Shown: piece after piece, positions 34,101 to 44,400 of the stretch | How the letters are laid out: each line of letters begins with the position of its first letter | Numbering within the stretch: the stretch's first letter is position 1 | Source of the DNA: Kingdonia uniflora | Taxonomy: Eukaryota > Streptophyta > Magnoliopsida > Ranunculales > Circaeasteraceae | Direction: 5' to 3' | DNA length: 64,000 bases | NCBI GenBank assembly: GCA_014058105.1 | Contig: JACGCM010002460.1 | Location: forward strand, 372,001-436,000 | The notes under the pieces: model-generated | Seen by the model: only the letters and a program-made list of their open reading frames with translations | Told to the model about the DNA's origin: nothing | Database searches by the model: none | Translations under genes and position numbers: made by a program

Positions 34101-37100
34101 AGGCGATTGTAGAGGTGGAGGTAATGTGAGAGACTATCAGGGAGATTTGTTATTTGGCTTTGCTCAACCTTGTAGTATTGAACCCGTATATATGCTGAAG
34201 TGCACTAACCATGATCTTCGACATTGCGCGAAGAGGAGCTTTATGCCTCATAGTAGACGTCAATTGTAAAACCGTTCAGGATCGGATGAAAGACAATATT
34301 TGTGGTTGGTGTCATCGAGTATTGGCTTTGCTATAAAGGAAAGGAGGTGCAGCTGCTACACGGATAGATGGACTTCACCGCTGTGCACATGCTTCGAAAA
34401 GGCAATGGAGCGGCAAATCATTGTGCTCCATTTGATAGAACTTGCTTTGGCCGGTTGAGAGTACATTAGACTATTTTTGGGTCTGTCCAAGGAGCAAGAT
34501 TGCATGTCCTCTCCCTGTTTAGACTTCTTTTTTTTTTTTTGTAATAATTACTCTAATTAAAAAAAATCCACTTTATAAATATAATAAAGCCAATATTCTG
34601 ATCATATCAATTATTGTGTAATACTTATTGTTAATGGGTTGTCTTTTTTCTGTTTGTATTGTCTTTCGCTCTGACACTCAAGTTACTTTGATTTATGTGC
34701 ACTGAATAGTGAAACTCATCCTTAGAATCTTCTCGAGTCTTCACAGTTTTTAATAGAGCCGAATAGCTGTCTGAAAACATGGTCGAGTTGATAAATGTAA
34801 CCAAACTTGAAAGAACATTTTACCTTTTAAAAGCTTAGTTGACTTCACAAGTATGAAATCCACTTGCAAAGTATGCGAATGTTGTGCTATGCATCTGAAG
34901 TTTAAGAACAATCCTGGATCCTAAGTGCTAACTTTGTAGGTATTTCTAGTGTTCCAGGTGTGCAAGTTTGGATGGAGATGCTGATCGACTTGTATATTTT
35001 CGCATGCTATCAAAAAGTACTGACAAGATTGATCTTATTGATGGCGACAAAATATTATCTCTGTTTTCTTTATTCGTCAAGGAACAACTAAATACTCTTA
35101 AGAAGGAAAATGAGGAGACTAGTAAGGCTAATGCAGTACGGATTGGTGTTATCCAAACAGCCTACGCAAATGGAGCATCCACTGATTACCTCCGAAAGCT
35201 CGGCCTAGAAGTTGTTTTTACTAGTACGGGAGTGAAATACTTGCATGAAAAAGCAGAGGAATATGATATTGGGATTTATTTTGAAGCCAATGGGCATGGA
35301 ACAATCTTGTTTGCGGAACATTTGTTAAGTTGGTTGGAGGCAAAAACTGTTGAACTTGCTTCCTTGTCTGAAGGTTTGCATCTGATATAACTTTCAACTA
35401 TCTATCTCATGTTTTATCACTCTAGCTTAGATATTAGTGTGTGTTTTTTCAGGTTCAGAACAACATAAGGCTACTTTAAGACTGTTGGCTGTTAGCAAGT
35501 TGATCAATCAGGCAGTGGGAGATGCTCTGAGTGGGTTACTTTTGGTAGAGCTCATCTTGCGTCATATGGGATGGTCGATCCAGAGATGGAGTGAGCTTTA
35601 TCAGGATCTTCCAAGTAGAATGCTTAAGGTCAGCCCTATACACGTTTAAATAAATAAATTTAGATCTAAAACAAAAGGTTCTTATATTATCACATGGACC
35701 ATTCATGGAATATCATTTCATCAAATACTTAAATGAAGCTAGATGTAAGTTCTTACAATACATACTGAAAAGCTTCAAACGGAAGGGAAAATAAAGCATA
35801 ATATTTAGGGTAACTAGAGATTCCCTCGAATGATGAAATACGACACGTGTCCAACATTAGTATTCTACCCTTTTTGAGATTTCACGCGATAAAGATCTCA
35901 CATGGTCAACCTAATCTTATCCTTCCTTTAATGAACCACTTAGAAGACGTCCACTTAGAAGACGTGGTGATTGAGATGTGGAAACTTATATTGCAAAATT
36001 TCTCTTACACTAATATATGCATGCTATTATTAATTTTTTCTTATATCAAAGAATTTGTTTTTCCATTTTAACGTAGTGGTTGTCATTCAACCGAAAAATA
36101 TGACATGGTTGTAAATTACTGTATATAATGATCTTTTAATTTTTTGGATAACTAACAAAGTAAAAGGCAAAACAGGGAGAAAAGTGCTTATACTAAAAAT
36201 TTGAAATGTGATGTGAAAGAGAGATATGAGCTCAGCCCTCCCTGGTTGATGTGGCATGGGAGAGATGGAGCGAGGAAAGGCGAGTTGTTGGTGCACGTTG
36301 GTCTTTTTTCGGTGCTTCTTTTATTCAATTTATAAGATGGGCCTTTTGTAAGAAGCAATTTAGGCAAATTTTGGGGGTGTAGGATGTGACTGCCTAAGCT
36401 ACTTCATGCAAAGAGTAACCTGGATAAAGATTGAGGTCATACTTAGTTTCTTCTCTTCACTTGTTGGCACAAAGCTTTATGCTTTAGTAAGCAACCATCT
36501 CTGAGAAAAATCAGTCCATCTAATTCATTTTGGTTGCCGAGATGTGTGTTGGATTTCCTTACAATACTAATTAATTGTGTAGTACTGAAGCTGCCAAAGG
36601 CATTCAGCAAAGGTCAAAACAATATGCTAACTCTTACCAAGTAATATTAGATCCTAAGATATTTTTTTAACAGTATGCTCTTTTTGATAAATAATAAACA
36701 ATAGACACGTCTTCCTTCTTACATAAAGAAAAGAGGTTGTGGTTTGATGGGTTAGCCAATTGATTATCCTTGCGGAAACAGAACTAAATACACCATTTTC
36801 AGTTGGAGTTTTCCATACCGTTCTACCAAGCCATAAAAAGCCGCAATTCTGAATCCAAGTGGGTGCTGCTGCCACTCACCAGTTGACCTTACACACCAAG
36901 AGAGAAGTTTGAGGCTAAAATCTTTAGCGACAGCGGACAATAAATAGGTTGGGAGACTATGTCTGGCTAACCAACTTAAAGGGACCATATGAAACTAAGA
37001 CGATGCCACACGCCATAATTTTTAAGGTCAGTCAATACGGTTAATCTAGAAGGCACAGACGTCCCAATATTGCAAGCCCACTCAAAACTAATTAGTCTAG

Positions 37101-39859
37101 CAATAATTCTCAACCACTTAAGCAATGATTACCCCAAAGATTTACATATTACCCCCCAAGATAATGATAATCTAAATGAAAGAGACGGAAGATCATATCT
37201 GAACCTAAGTTTTCCAATTGGACTGGCCTGGACCAGGTTAGAGATCAAGTTTTATCCTATCCGTCGCCAGCTTTATTGCATATTTTGGTTGTGTTAATAA
37301 TTTGTTTCAAAAAGAAATAATTGTTTGAGCAGTTCTGACATTTTCATACTGGTCTCCAGCATCGACAGATTTTCCCTCATTATGAATATTTGTAGAAACT
37401 TCTTAGAATTTATGGCATGAGTTGAGTTAATAGTATAGACTAGCAGTTCTGATAACATTGTCTGTTCAGACAGAAAGAGCTTAGGCATGAGAATTTCTTG
37501 CCAAGCACATGTTTTTGGCCATCGGTAGTTTATTAGATCCATGGTTTTGGCCATTGCATATAGATTTTGTATTTGAGACCTTCATGCATGTGAATTTCTA
37601 GTGGCTAAGATTGATACAAATTTTTTTTAAAATCTTCAAAGAATATGTGACGTATAATCTTGTTGATCGTCGTAGTGTAGCGCCTTAAGTTCTCATTCCT
37701 ATCCCAAGAGGTTTCAATGCAAATTCTTGTGTTATATTGTTCTCCTTTTTTCATTTACTTGCTTAGTGGTATTTTATTTTCTCTTTGTTTCAATCGTACC
37801 CGCCGTGTAACTTCTCAGCATCCCGGTCATCCTATTTTTGTTTTTGAAGAAGGAAGCTGGGTTTAGGTTAAACCCCTGCCACCTGCATTTATTATCTTAA
37901 AGCATTTACATCCTACGAATTGGAGTGCTGTAGCTATTTGCCTCATCTATACATATTTTCTCAAGAGGTAAGGGAAGCACAGGGAAAGATTAATTATTCA
38001 CTAGAAATACCTAGAGGAAGTGATATACTACGCTGACTTTTTTCTTCTCTATGCTTGAACGTGATAGCAAAACTTTGCAGACCTGCAATAACCCTTCCTG
38101 CGTCTCTAAATTCTCTTAAAGCTGCTGATGGGGGATTGCATTTCTTCAAGTTAACCTGTACTACAAATGTTGAATCAGACATGATACGAAGGCTCTTGAA
38201 ACCAATCATCTCTGCAATAGACAGCCTTCACAGTTCACACACTGCTTTAAGTTCCAATACCCCCATTCCAACTTCTTGTTCAGGGGACCTATTAAAGGCA
38301 ATGATTGGGAAACCATTGGGTAGCCTGAATATTCCACCAAAGGCTTTCCTATCATCAGAGCTGCATCCATCAATATTTACGATTATTTGCTGATCTCGCT
38401 GATGTTCCCATTTGATCCATTTAACTACTCTTGGTTGTTTGATTACTGTATTTAGGCCCCAATTCGTGATGAACTCGTGATTATTAGGTCTTTACCTGAA
38501 CTTGAAACTAGATTTGTTACATTTATAAAATACTTGAAAAAAGATTCTCCTGAAGATAATCTCAAGCAGTTCTTATTTCCTGTTTAAAGTGCCTTGCCAG
38601 TTTTCTATCTAGAGGTGGTATACAGTAGCGCAAAAAACTATTTTCAGAATCTTCCCATTAGAGATATCTATAGCAGCCATTAACAATTGAATTAAATTCA
38701 GTCCCAACCTTATATTCTCTTGGAGTACCCCGATTTATGTCCACACAATCTTGTCTTTTTCCTCCATAGTTGGAAGTCTTGTTTTCCCTACTTAAAAACT
38801 AATGTTTCGTCTAATTTTTTTTCCATTATGATTTTAGGTAAAAGTTGAAGACCGAACCGCTGTTACTACTGCAAATGCAGAAACAATGGTGGTAAAGCCT
38901 TCTGGTCTTCAGGAGGCAATTAATTCTGAAACTGGTAAACCACACGTGAATTTTAGTTTATTTATTCCACAAGTTAATGTTTTATTTGCTGTTTGCGTGA
39001 AATATTCTGACCTGTACTGCTTATAATAGCTAAGAAACTACTTTACCCTGTGGTTTACATGTACTGGTAATCTACATTCTTGTGGTTAGACTGTTGAAAA
39101 GTTTGAGGGGCATTGTTCCAAATCCATAGTTGCTAAGAAAGTAGTTTCCCTTTGTAGAAGCGTGTAACTAGTTCTTACTGAATTTGACTTTTTGAATAAA
39201 CTCAAGGGGTTTCCTTCATTAACTCTTACTCTTCCATTTTCATTATTAGTCTTGAACTATCAGGCATATGTACGTGACCGGGTATAACACTATAGTTTAG
39301 AGGTCAAAAGAAATATTCAATAATCTATGGTCCCTTCTCTGTTTGTATATTTTGACATTATTTTAGACTTCATTTCCTAATTCATGCACCACAATAAGCC
39401 CCTTCTGGGTGTGCCAGCTTAACCTTGTCACACGCTGTCTATTGAATTTTCAAGCTCCACTGTTTTGTGGAGCCACTCCCCATAACACTTTGAGTCATCA
39501 ACCCGTTTCTCGTATTGTTTCTGCTGCTGTTGCTATCCGCTACTTTGATATCTGTTAATCTTGGTCCAATCATTAAGATATCCTGAAACTTATATTCTTT
39601 CTCCCCCCTACTTGGAGAAATCAAATTTGCATCACCATACTTTTTATCTTGTTATTTTCTCAAAACCTTTATTCATTTCTTTTCTTTTTTGTGTAAATAT
39701 GCAGCAAAATATCTTCATGGTCGATCATTTATCCGGCCATCAGGTACAGAGGATGTCATACGTGTATATGCCGAGGCATCCACACAAGAAGCAGCAGATA
39801 ACCTGGCCAAGTCCGTAGCTCAGCACGTTCACTGCTTCCTCGGGTCTGGCAATTCATAG
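16153..39859 (+). CDS. AGM: Phosphoacetylglucosamine mutase, complete nine-exon gene
   Basis: The enzyme interconverts GlcNAc-6-phosphate and GlcNAc-1-phosphate in cytosolic UDP-GlcNAc synthesis (PGM3/AGM1; DRT101 in Arabidopsis). Exons: 16153-16213, 16300-16562, 21929-22048, 22131-22273, 22364-22615, 34958-35373, 35453-35628, 38838-38934, 39705-39859. All introns are GT-AG and every phase agrees. The total is 1683 bp, 560 residues, the usual family length. Landmarks: ITASHNQ with phosphoserine Ser67; metal loop DGDADR at 285-290; sugar loop EANGHGT at 389-395; phosphate loop RPSGTED at 520-526. All key residues are intact. The start ATG gives MNDQQRATIL and is preceded by CT-rich leader. Introns 2 (5.4 kb) and 5 (12.3 kb) are swollen by LINEs and by broken copies of exons 1-2. 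I see no frame damage. Confidence 0.96.
16857..16931 (+). other. Conserved 25-codon open block in AGM intron 2, possible cassette exon
   Basis: It is bounded by GAAG|GTATCG and GAATTG|GTAATG, is 75 bp long and phase 0 on both sides, exactly as needed between exons 2 and 3 of AGM. It reads VSLSEVVKSMES then DIQFQSSKCYKEL. The broken copy at 24863-24937 is also open, with 6 base differences in 75, three of them silent, and no indels, while its neighbouring exon 2 copy is riddled with defects. Copy 1 (about 6376-6444) is open but lacks the left junction. The block has no counterpart in AGM proteins I know, and I do not recognise it from any other family. The acceptor is poor in pyrimidines. Confidence 0.35.
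17127..17757 (-). mobile_element. 5'-truncated LINE fragment with RNase H
   Basis: It begins on + with a T run and TTTTTTTTGCAAGGTAAG (reversed LINE tail). It ends in RNase H sequence whose minus-strand translation includes GSSGNPGICGCGVVIRAN and IYAEYVAIMDGL. These are the GNPG..G.GvviR and E..A...GL patterns of plant LINE RNase H. The broken copy at 24131-25435 has the same flanking intron DNA without this piece, i.e. an empty site near 25127-25140. That identifies it as an insertion. Confidence 0.85.
18531..21540 (-). mobile_element. L1-type LINE, 5'-truncated and degenerate, in AGM intron 2
   Basis: The order on the minus strand is: reverse transcriptase N-part (21524-21261), RT core with FRPICMSNFCFKIITKIMA and ERAVFIPGRN (21211-20870), a YADD-box relic reading FADN near 20640, the RT thumb with EKYLRVPLVKGRV and SFQGRVMLAKS (20520-20128), and the zf-RVT linker with IADGSNINIWHDQWA (20097-19570). 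It ends with WNSRNKITHDE and a damaged RNase H (19333-18869) reading VKHTYREANFRADSGA. The endonuclease and ORF1 are missing. Several frameshifts and stops make it inactive. It is antisense to AGM. Confidence 0.9.
22616..23029. other. Start of AGM intron 5, no feature recognised
   Basis: AT-rich intron sequence between exon 5 and the inverted exon 1-2 copy. Nothing else seen. Confidence 0.5.
23030..23722 (-). pseudogene. Inverted dead copy of AGM exons 1-2 inside AGM intron 5 (copy 4)
   Basis: On the minus strand an exon 1-like ATG starts at 23720 (MKYNRRRLSNRSLDSQSPN, diverged). An intron 1 equivalent and an exon 2 equivalent follow (about 23594-23330), the latter reading SYGTTGFRAD and [16 protein letters not shown]. 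Intron 2-like sequence continues to about 23030, where the ATGTTGCC and GAACACACCAT words occur in reverse. Frameshifts disrupt exon 2, and a 37-bp tandem duplication (23340-23406) adds more damage. This copy lies head to head with the copy at 24131. Confidence 0.9.
23340..23406. repeat. 37-bp tandem duplication in the inverted copy
   Basis: CATTCACAAGCGTATCTGCA followed by AAGGGTTCCT occurs twice in succession, with no differences in that core. It is specific to this copy and absent from the other three. Confidence 0.85.
23723..24000. repeat. Spacer with a 30-bp palindrome between head-to-head copies
   Basis: Arms at 23840-23870 and 23893-23922 pair almost perfectly: ATCAATCCTACAACTCAAAA on the left and its complement TTTTGAGTTGTAGGATTGAT on the right. 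They enclose a loop of about 22 bases. The left side of the spacer is GA-rich (23740-23830), the mirror of CT-rich leader sequence. Confidence 0.85.
24001..25435. repeat. Older partial duplicate of the AGM 5' region (copy 3)
   Basis: Runs from upstream promoter-like sequence through exon 1, intron 1, exon 2 and about 0.9 kb of intron 2 to AACAAAACAAAC near 25430. It is diverged from the parent by substitutions and small indels. It lacks the LINE fragment present at 17127-17757 and at the equivalent site in copy 1, so it separated before that insertion. Confidence 0.88.
24131..24539 (+). pseudogene. Dead copy of AGM exons 1-2 inside AGM intron 5
   Basis: Exon 1 copy 24131-24191 is open (MDEMQWAKIVESYYRFPIPEG) with an intact GTATGC donor. 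Exon 2 copy 24277-24539 starts after TTATAG but has base losses, and its active-site segment reads ITASHNQ in a frame interrupted downstream by a TAA (GACATAAGAATGG). The phosphoserine motif remains although the frame does not. Confidence 0.92.
25436..26300. other. AGM intron 5 sequence before the LINE
   Basis: No gene or repeat recognised. Composition is similar to the surrounding intron. Confidence 0.45.
27120..27295 (+). repeat. Scrambled short duplications in the LINE ORF1
   Basis: The phrases AGAGGGTACCTCAG (three times), GAGCCTGAACTATCACAAAC (twice) and GTATACTA alternate, leaving the repeated peptide RPEGTS in the reading frame. The pattern looks like two or three overlapping local duplications. 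Confidence 0.8.
30241..30570 (+). repeat. 175-bp tandem duplication in the LINE
   Basis: The segment starting CTTATCTTAAGAAACTTAAT at 30241 is repeated from 30416 with very few changes, including AAGTGTTGCAAGCCTCTCAA. Because the two units are so alike, the duplication is much younger than the LINE insertion. Confidence 0.9.
32290..34560 (+). mobile_element. Highly decayed LINE remnant, interrupted by a SINE
   Basis: Traces in order: RT motif region GHKVMAELDMVK (32370-32404), continuing after the SINE as VYDIGDFVFARKWHLSF; FWQGDPLYNYIYLS (about 32635-32675); zf-RVT linker VLGKGDVDFWRDTWTCHGS (33367-33420); and cysteine-containing sequence YLCGLRSVAG (about 33880). It ends near 34530-34560 with a T run, TGTAATAATTAC and A-rich DNA. 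Frames are badly broken. Confidence 0.75.
32405..32499 (-). mobile_element. Short tRNA-type SINE with perfect 15-bp target duplication
   Basis: The 95-bp insert is flanked on both sides by TTGATATGGTAAAAG (32390-32404 and 32500-32514). Read on the minus strand it has an A-box-like TTGGTCAGTTGGGAG, a B-box-like GGGATAAATTCC and an A-rich end (CAAAAAT). It splits the RT domain of the LINE remnant, which reads through once the insert and one repeat are removed. Confidence 0.88.
35629..37990. other. First two-thirds of AGM intron 7
   Basis: No gene was identified. Minus-strand open stretches at 36654-36988 have no recognisable motif. I could not assign them to LINE, Gypsy or a host gene. Confidence 0.4.
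37990..38402 (-). mobile_element. LINE RNase H fragment in AGM intron 7
   Basis: The minus-strand translation of 38400-37990 reads QQIIVNIDGCSSDDRKAFGG (the D-G-x start of plant LINE RNase H), then VGMGVLELKAV with the catalytic E position, FKSLRIMSDSTFVVQ with the catalytic D, and FAITFKHREE near the end. One stop interrupts it. No RT or tail is seen nearby. Confidence 0.75.
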
Positions 39860-39947
39860 TACTCCGAGTTTAGACTGATTACTTGTTCCTTAATAAGAAT
39901 CTGCTATACCTAACTGGGAAGTTTGTTTTTACTTAATACTTGTATTC

Positions 39948-39953
39948 AATAAA
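39948..39953 (+). promoter_or_regulatory. Poly(A) signal of the AGM gene
   Basis: AATAAA lies 89 bases beyond the AGM stop codon in a T-rich region, a normal position for a plant near-upstream polyadenylation element. Confidence 0.65.
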
Positions 39954-40300
39954 AGCTTATTTCTCTGTTTTAATATTTCTTCAGTCGTGATGTCTGTCCA
40001 CATTGAGTTGTTTTGTCAGTGAAACTTGCATTTGATATGGGAACATAGGTCACGACGAACTTGATTTAGTTCTCCCTCTTGTATTTTTTCTATTAGAAAT
40101 TTGGTATAGGAGTGGTGACCCTGTCCAGTGGCACTGGATGATTTTGTGGTCATTAACTCATTGATCTAGCTGCAAAAAGGAATACTAATCTACAAATTTC
40201 AATATATCTAAGCAATGAACTCTAAGAAAGTATGATAGATAACTAAATTTGGGTAGCTAGCGGACAGACATTCATATAAGGGAAGGACTATAATTCGAAT

Positions 40301-41122
40301 AAAAGCATCTATACTTTGCAAATTGTTAGCGCCAAAGTTGAGTAATTTGTGATTTAAACGCAAAATTCTCTTATTTGCTACATTGGACTGCTCAAAAAAT
40401 ACTTGCTAAATATCCCACGCCATCTTTCCCACCAAATCCTTTGGACGTGGGGAGATTTTGTTTTATTTTTAACAAACTTCAATTGCCACATAAACATTAA
40501 ACTCGGCTTGGAAACTGAAATGGGTCATCAAATTTTGAGAGCCGAAACAACACGCAATTCCACTTTAATTTGGAGTGTCAGTTTGCAGGTGTTTATAGAG
40601 ATTTGGCTCTCCAAATTTGCTTACAGGCGCTCTGAGTGATTAATCTCAAATTTCACCCATTTTCAAGCACCCAGGTCAAATTCATGCAAAATTGTTACCA
40701 TTTAATATAATTTGGAGCATTTTCTCACAGGTGTCCGTATATCAAGTCCATATAATTTGAATAAAAGCATCTATACTCTGTTTCTGCAAATTGTTAGCGT
40801 CAAAGTTGAGTAATTTGTGATTTAAAAGTCAAAAATTCTTATTTGCTACATTGGACATTCCTCAAATACTACTAGCCATATATCCCACGACATCTTTCCC
40901 ACATCACCATTAAATTTAATTTGGAGAGTGAAATAGGCCGTCAAATTTGGAGAGCCAAAACTAATTTTAAGCATAATATTCGCTTTAATTTAGCTCTCCA
41001 AACTACAATGCTCTACAGGGCCAATCTCAAATTTCACCCATTCTCTAGTGACCCAGGTCATATTTATGAAAAATTATCTGCATGCTTTGGAACATTTTGT
41101 CACAGGTGTTCTATATTGAGGT
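40301..41122. repeat. About 460-bp diverged tandem duplication upstream of the DRM gene
   Basis: Two units start AAAAGCATCTATACT (40301 and 40763). They share TTGAGTAATTTGTGATTTAA, TTATTTGCTACATTGGAC, the GGAGAGCC words, and CATTTT.TCACAGGTGT near the end. The unit contains several GGAGAG/CTCTCC words able to pair locally. It occupies most of the AGM-DRM intergenic region. Confidence 0.85.
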
Positions 41123-41483
41123 GAATATATGTAACACTTGTGAGCTCAAAATCCACTTGTCATCCTTCCCTACTTTCTCTCTCTCCCGCCAAAATATTAA
41201 AAGAGTGAGACCACAATTTGACCTAAATAATTCTCATACATGCATGAACATCTCCCTTGTCTTCAACTTGGAGAGGTAAAAATTTCTTTGTGTAATTTGT
41301 TAGTAAGTTTACTTGCATGATAGGGTGATTTAGTTGTACTCATTAGTCATTACTCAATGTATGTGTTTGTGTTTCTTTGAATATTTTTAGGGTTTTAGGA
41401 GGAATTTTTAAATATATACTTATTTAGTATTATGGTTTGTGAATATTTAGTGGGAACTTGGAAGAAGATTTGTGGTTTAAGAA

Positions 41484-44400
41484 ATGGTGAGTTTTTTGTT
41501 TTTTTATTATACCCAATTTGGTTGTAAATAAATTGAAACCAAGAAATCACTAAATGATGTGTTTGTTTGGGTGTATGTATGTAGGGAGAAACTTCTGATA
41601 ACGATTCGTTTGATAGTTGTGACAGTTGGAACGGTGGGTATGGGCTTCCAGGAAACAATGAAGAGGTTAGTAGTCTTTTGTGAGTTTTGTATCATTAACA
41701 AAAAATTAGTTTATGTATGATGTAGTTTGGATTAGATATTTAAGGTCACTAGTAGAGCAAAGCGTGAAAGGCGAAACTGGTATTATTAAAGAAAAATTAA
41801 ATGGCAAACATTTGCTCACCTTATAGTATTTCAAATTCTAGTTGAACTTATAATCAAAGGTCACAGAAACAAGCTTTGAAGACCCTTAGTGCAGATTACT
41901 GTGAGTTTTTGTTAACCCAACTCACTTCTGTTCTACACTAAATGGGTTAGAAGATTGGTAAAAGTGACAAACACAAAACGCGAAAAGGAGGGCCCCACCA
42001 AAGGACTTATGCAGGAAAATGAGGGCGGTGTGACCGGATGGGAGGCAGTTCAGTTTGTAACCTGGGAGTATAGGATCTGGAATGGAGATATTATGTCCAC
42101 AATAGGCTGGATAGCCTCCATAAAATCTTTTTTTTTTTGGATGGAATAAAGCAGCTCTTGACATGAAAGGGATTTTCTTCTACTCTCTTGACATGGAGTA
42201 ATAAGGAGTTCTTCTTTCCCATTCAAGACTTGTACATACTCTTCATGTAGTGAGAAAGCAAGTTTAGTGATACAAGTTTCTACAAAGTTGTCTTTTATAA
42301 GGAAAATGAGAGAATGTTATAGAATTAGCGGACTCGCAGAGTACCGCAGTCCCAATTCTCCAGTGCACATCGATCTCAACTAAAAACTTTAGATCTGAAT
42401 TCAGCCCAACTAATTTCATACCATTTGTGTATTTCGTGATTTATCTCGAGAAGTACCTCCATAGTTCACCTCTACCATGAATACCTATTGCAATATCATT
42501 ACATCAAGATGTAAGTTGCTATACGTTGATGCAATCAAGTGGATTCCTCTGTTGAAGTTTTCTAACGAACCTTCTATCCCATTTACCTATCTTTAAAAGG
42601 AGCAGGTCTTACTCCAGTAAAGGTGTTTGTAATATCGTCGAGTTTTGGATTTCTGACTTTTCTCCTGACCCATGACCCATCTGAAAACCTTACACGTAAA
42701 TACTTTGCTAGGCACCCCATTGACCATGTATTAATGTACAAAAATTGGAAGAATTACAGCTTTGTGTATTTCTTCTGACTAGCATCGTCCATTAATTAAA
42801 CAAACATTATAGATAGCAACGAGCTAGGGGATAATACAAGTTCACGTAACATTATATTTAGAAGAGAAGCTAAAACATGAAAATAACAAAAACTTCAGAG
42901 TCTTCAATCAGTTTCAAGATCTCAGTGTACATCACATAACAGTCCCATGGAGGAATGATTTTGTTTATATCATAGTATACCATAAGCATTGAACCAGTTA
43001 CAATCAAAATCTTAATTACGTTCCTTTTTGCCAAGCGATCTGCAATATTGCAATCCTCTCAGTATAGCAGCCATTTCATGATAGAGACTGGACACAGGTT
43101 CTGTGCTTCCAGAGTAACCCTCTTTTGTTAGTGAATGACTCCCTTCGTATCTCTCAAGACTACTCCATAGCACCCTCTTTTGTTAGTGAATGACTCATCA
43201 GTGTCGAGCATATAGCAGCCTGCAGGGGAAGGAGTCCAGCTGCGAAGTTAGTCTTGTTTGTTATAGTAGCATAGGCCAAATGACCATGAATGGCAAGCAT
43301 CCCTGCTGCCTACACTGTCTTCAACCTTATGCAACACTATTCTTAACTTTTCGGTTACATCAGCAATTATGTTTCTCAGCATAACTATACTTGGTTACAT
43401 TCTCATCCCTGAAAATTTCAATTTTTCTAGTACTCCACAGGTGGTAGACACAACAGTTGAAGGCCAACAGGAAACCTGTTTTAAGTATTCTTTATGTTCA
43501 GGAGACACATCCATGTATACTCATCATTAAGATACCCCAGGTTTTTTCACGATTTGACATTTAGTGAGTAGAGTGCCCCATAAATTCCTTGCATAGTGAC
43601 ATTTTATAAAAGGATAAGCAGTATTTTCATTCGAATTGTTGCAGAAGCAGCAGTTGGTGGAGTCTTGTAACACCTGTTCAGAAGGGCATCTTGAGTCACA
43701 AGAATGCCTATCATCCTTGCCAAGTAGCAAAAACTTTTCCTTGTGATGCTCCACTTGTGCCAACACAGTTTAGTCCATTCAAGATGCGATTTTGTCATTG
43801 CAGATTTTCTCATAGAGCTCCCATGTTTTGACTGAGAACTCCCAAGTGGTTGCAGCAGTCCATACTATCTTGTCAACATTACCCATTGGTATGAGTTATA
43901 CAAGAACTCATTGTTCAACTTATCAATCAGAATTCTCTGTTTATGCCAAGGGTCTTTTCAAAACAAGGTACTAGCCCCATCTCCCTGAATGTGGAACATA
44001 AGTATGCTGGCTTTATCCTTAGATTGGAGAATCCTTCTCCAAGTCCAAGAATAGTTTTGTGGGATTTCAACTTCCAAAAATTCTTGCCTCTTAAACAATG
44101 GGGGTTGGTGCAACGGCCAGCCAGTGTCTCATGACGCAGAGGTCATGGGATCAAATCACCACCAACGGGGGCCACTCATCAAGAGTTATCTTTACTTCAA
44201 CGGTGCGTGCGGAGTGTGAGCTTTGTAATGGGCCCAGGAGAGTAGTTGGGCTAGTAGTGAAATATGATGAATCCGGGGAACCCTAGGTAGCAAAATAAGA
44301 ATTCCTTGCCTCTTAACAGGCTGCTATTTACATAAGTTGCCCAAGAACCCCCTTTTGATAGGTAGCAAATTTCCATGTAATAATAAGCTTCTGCTTCATT

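Noticed and set aside
36654..36988. Minus-strand LINE zf-RVT domain in AGM intron 7
   Set aside because: I expected C/H zinc ligands and a WRN-type ending but found none. It also lies on the wrong side of the RNase H fragment at 38 kb to be the same element.
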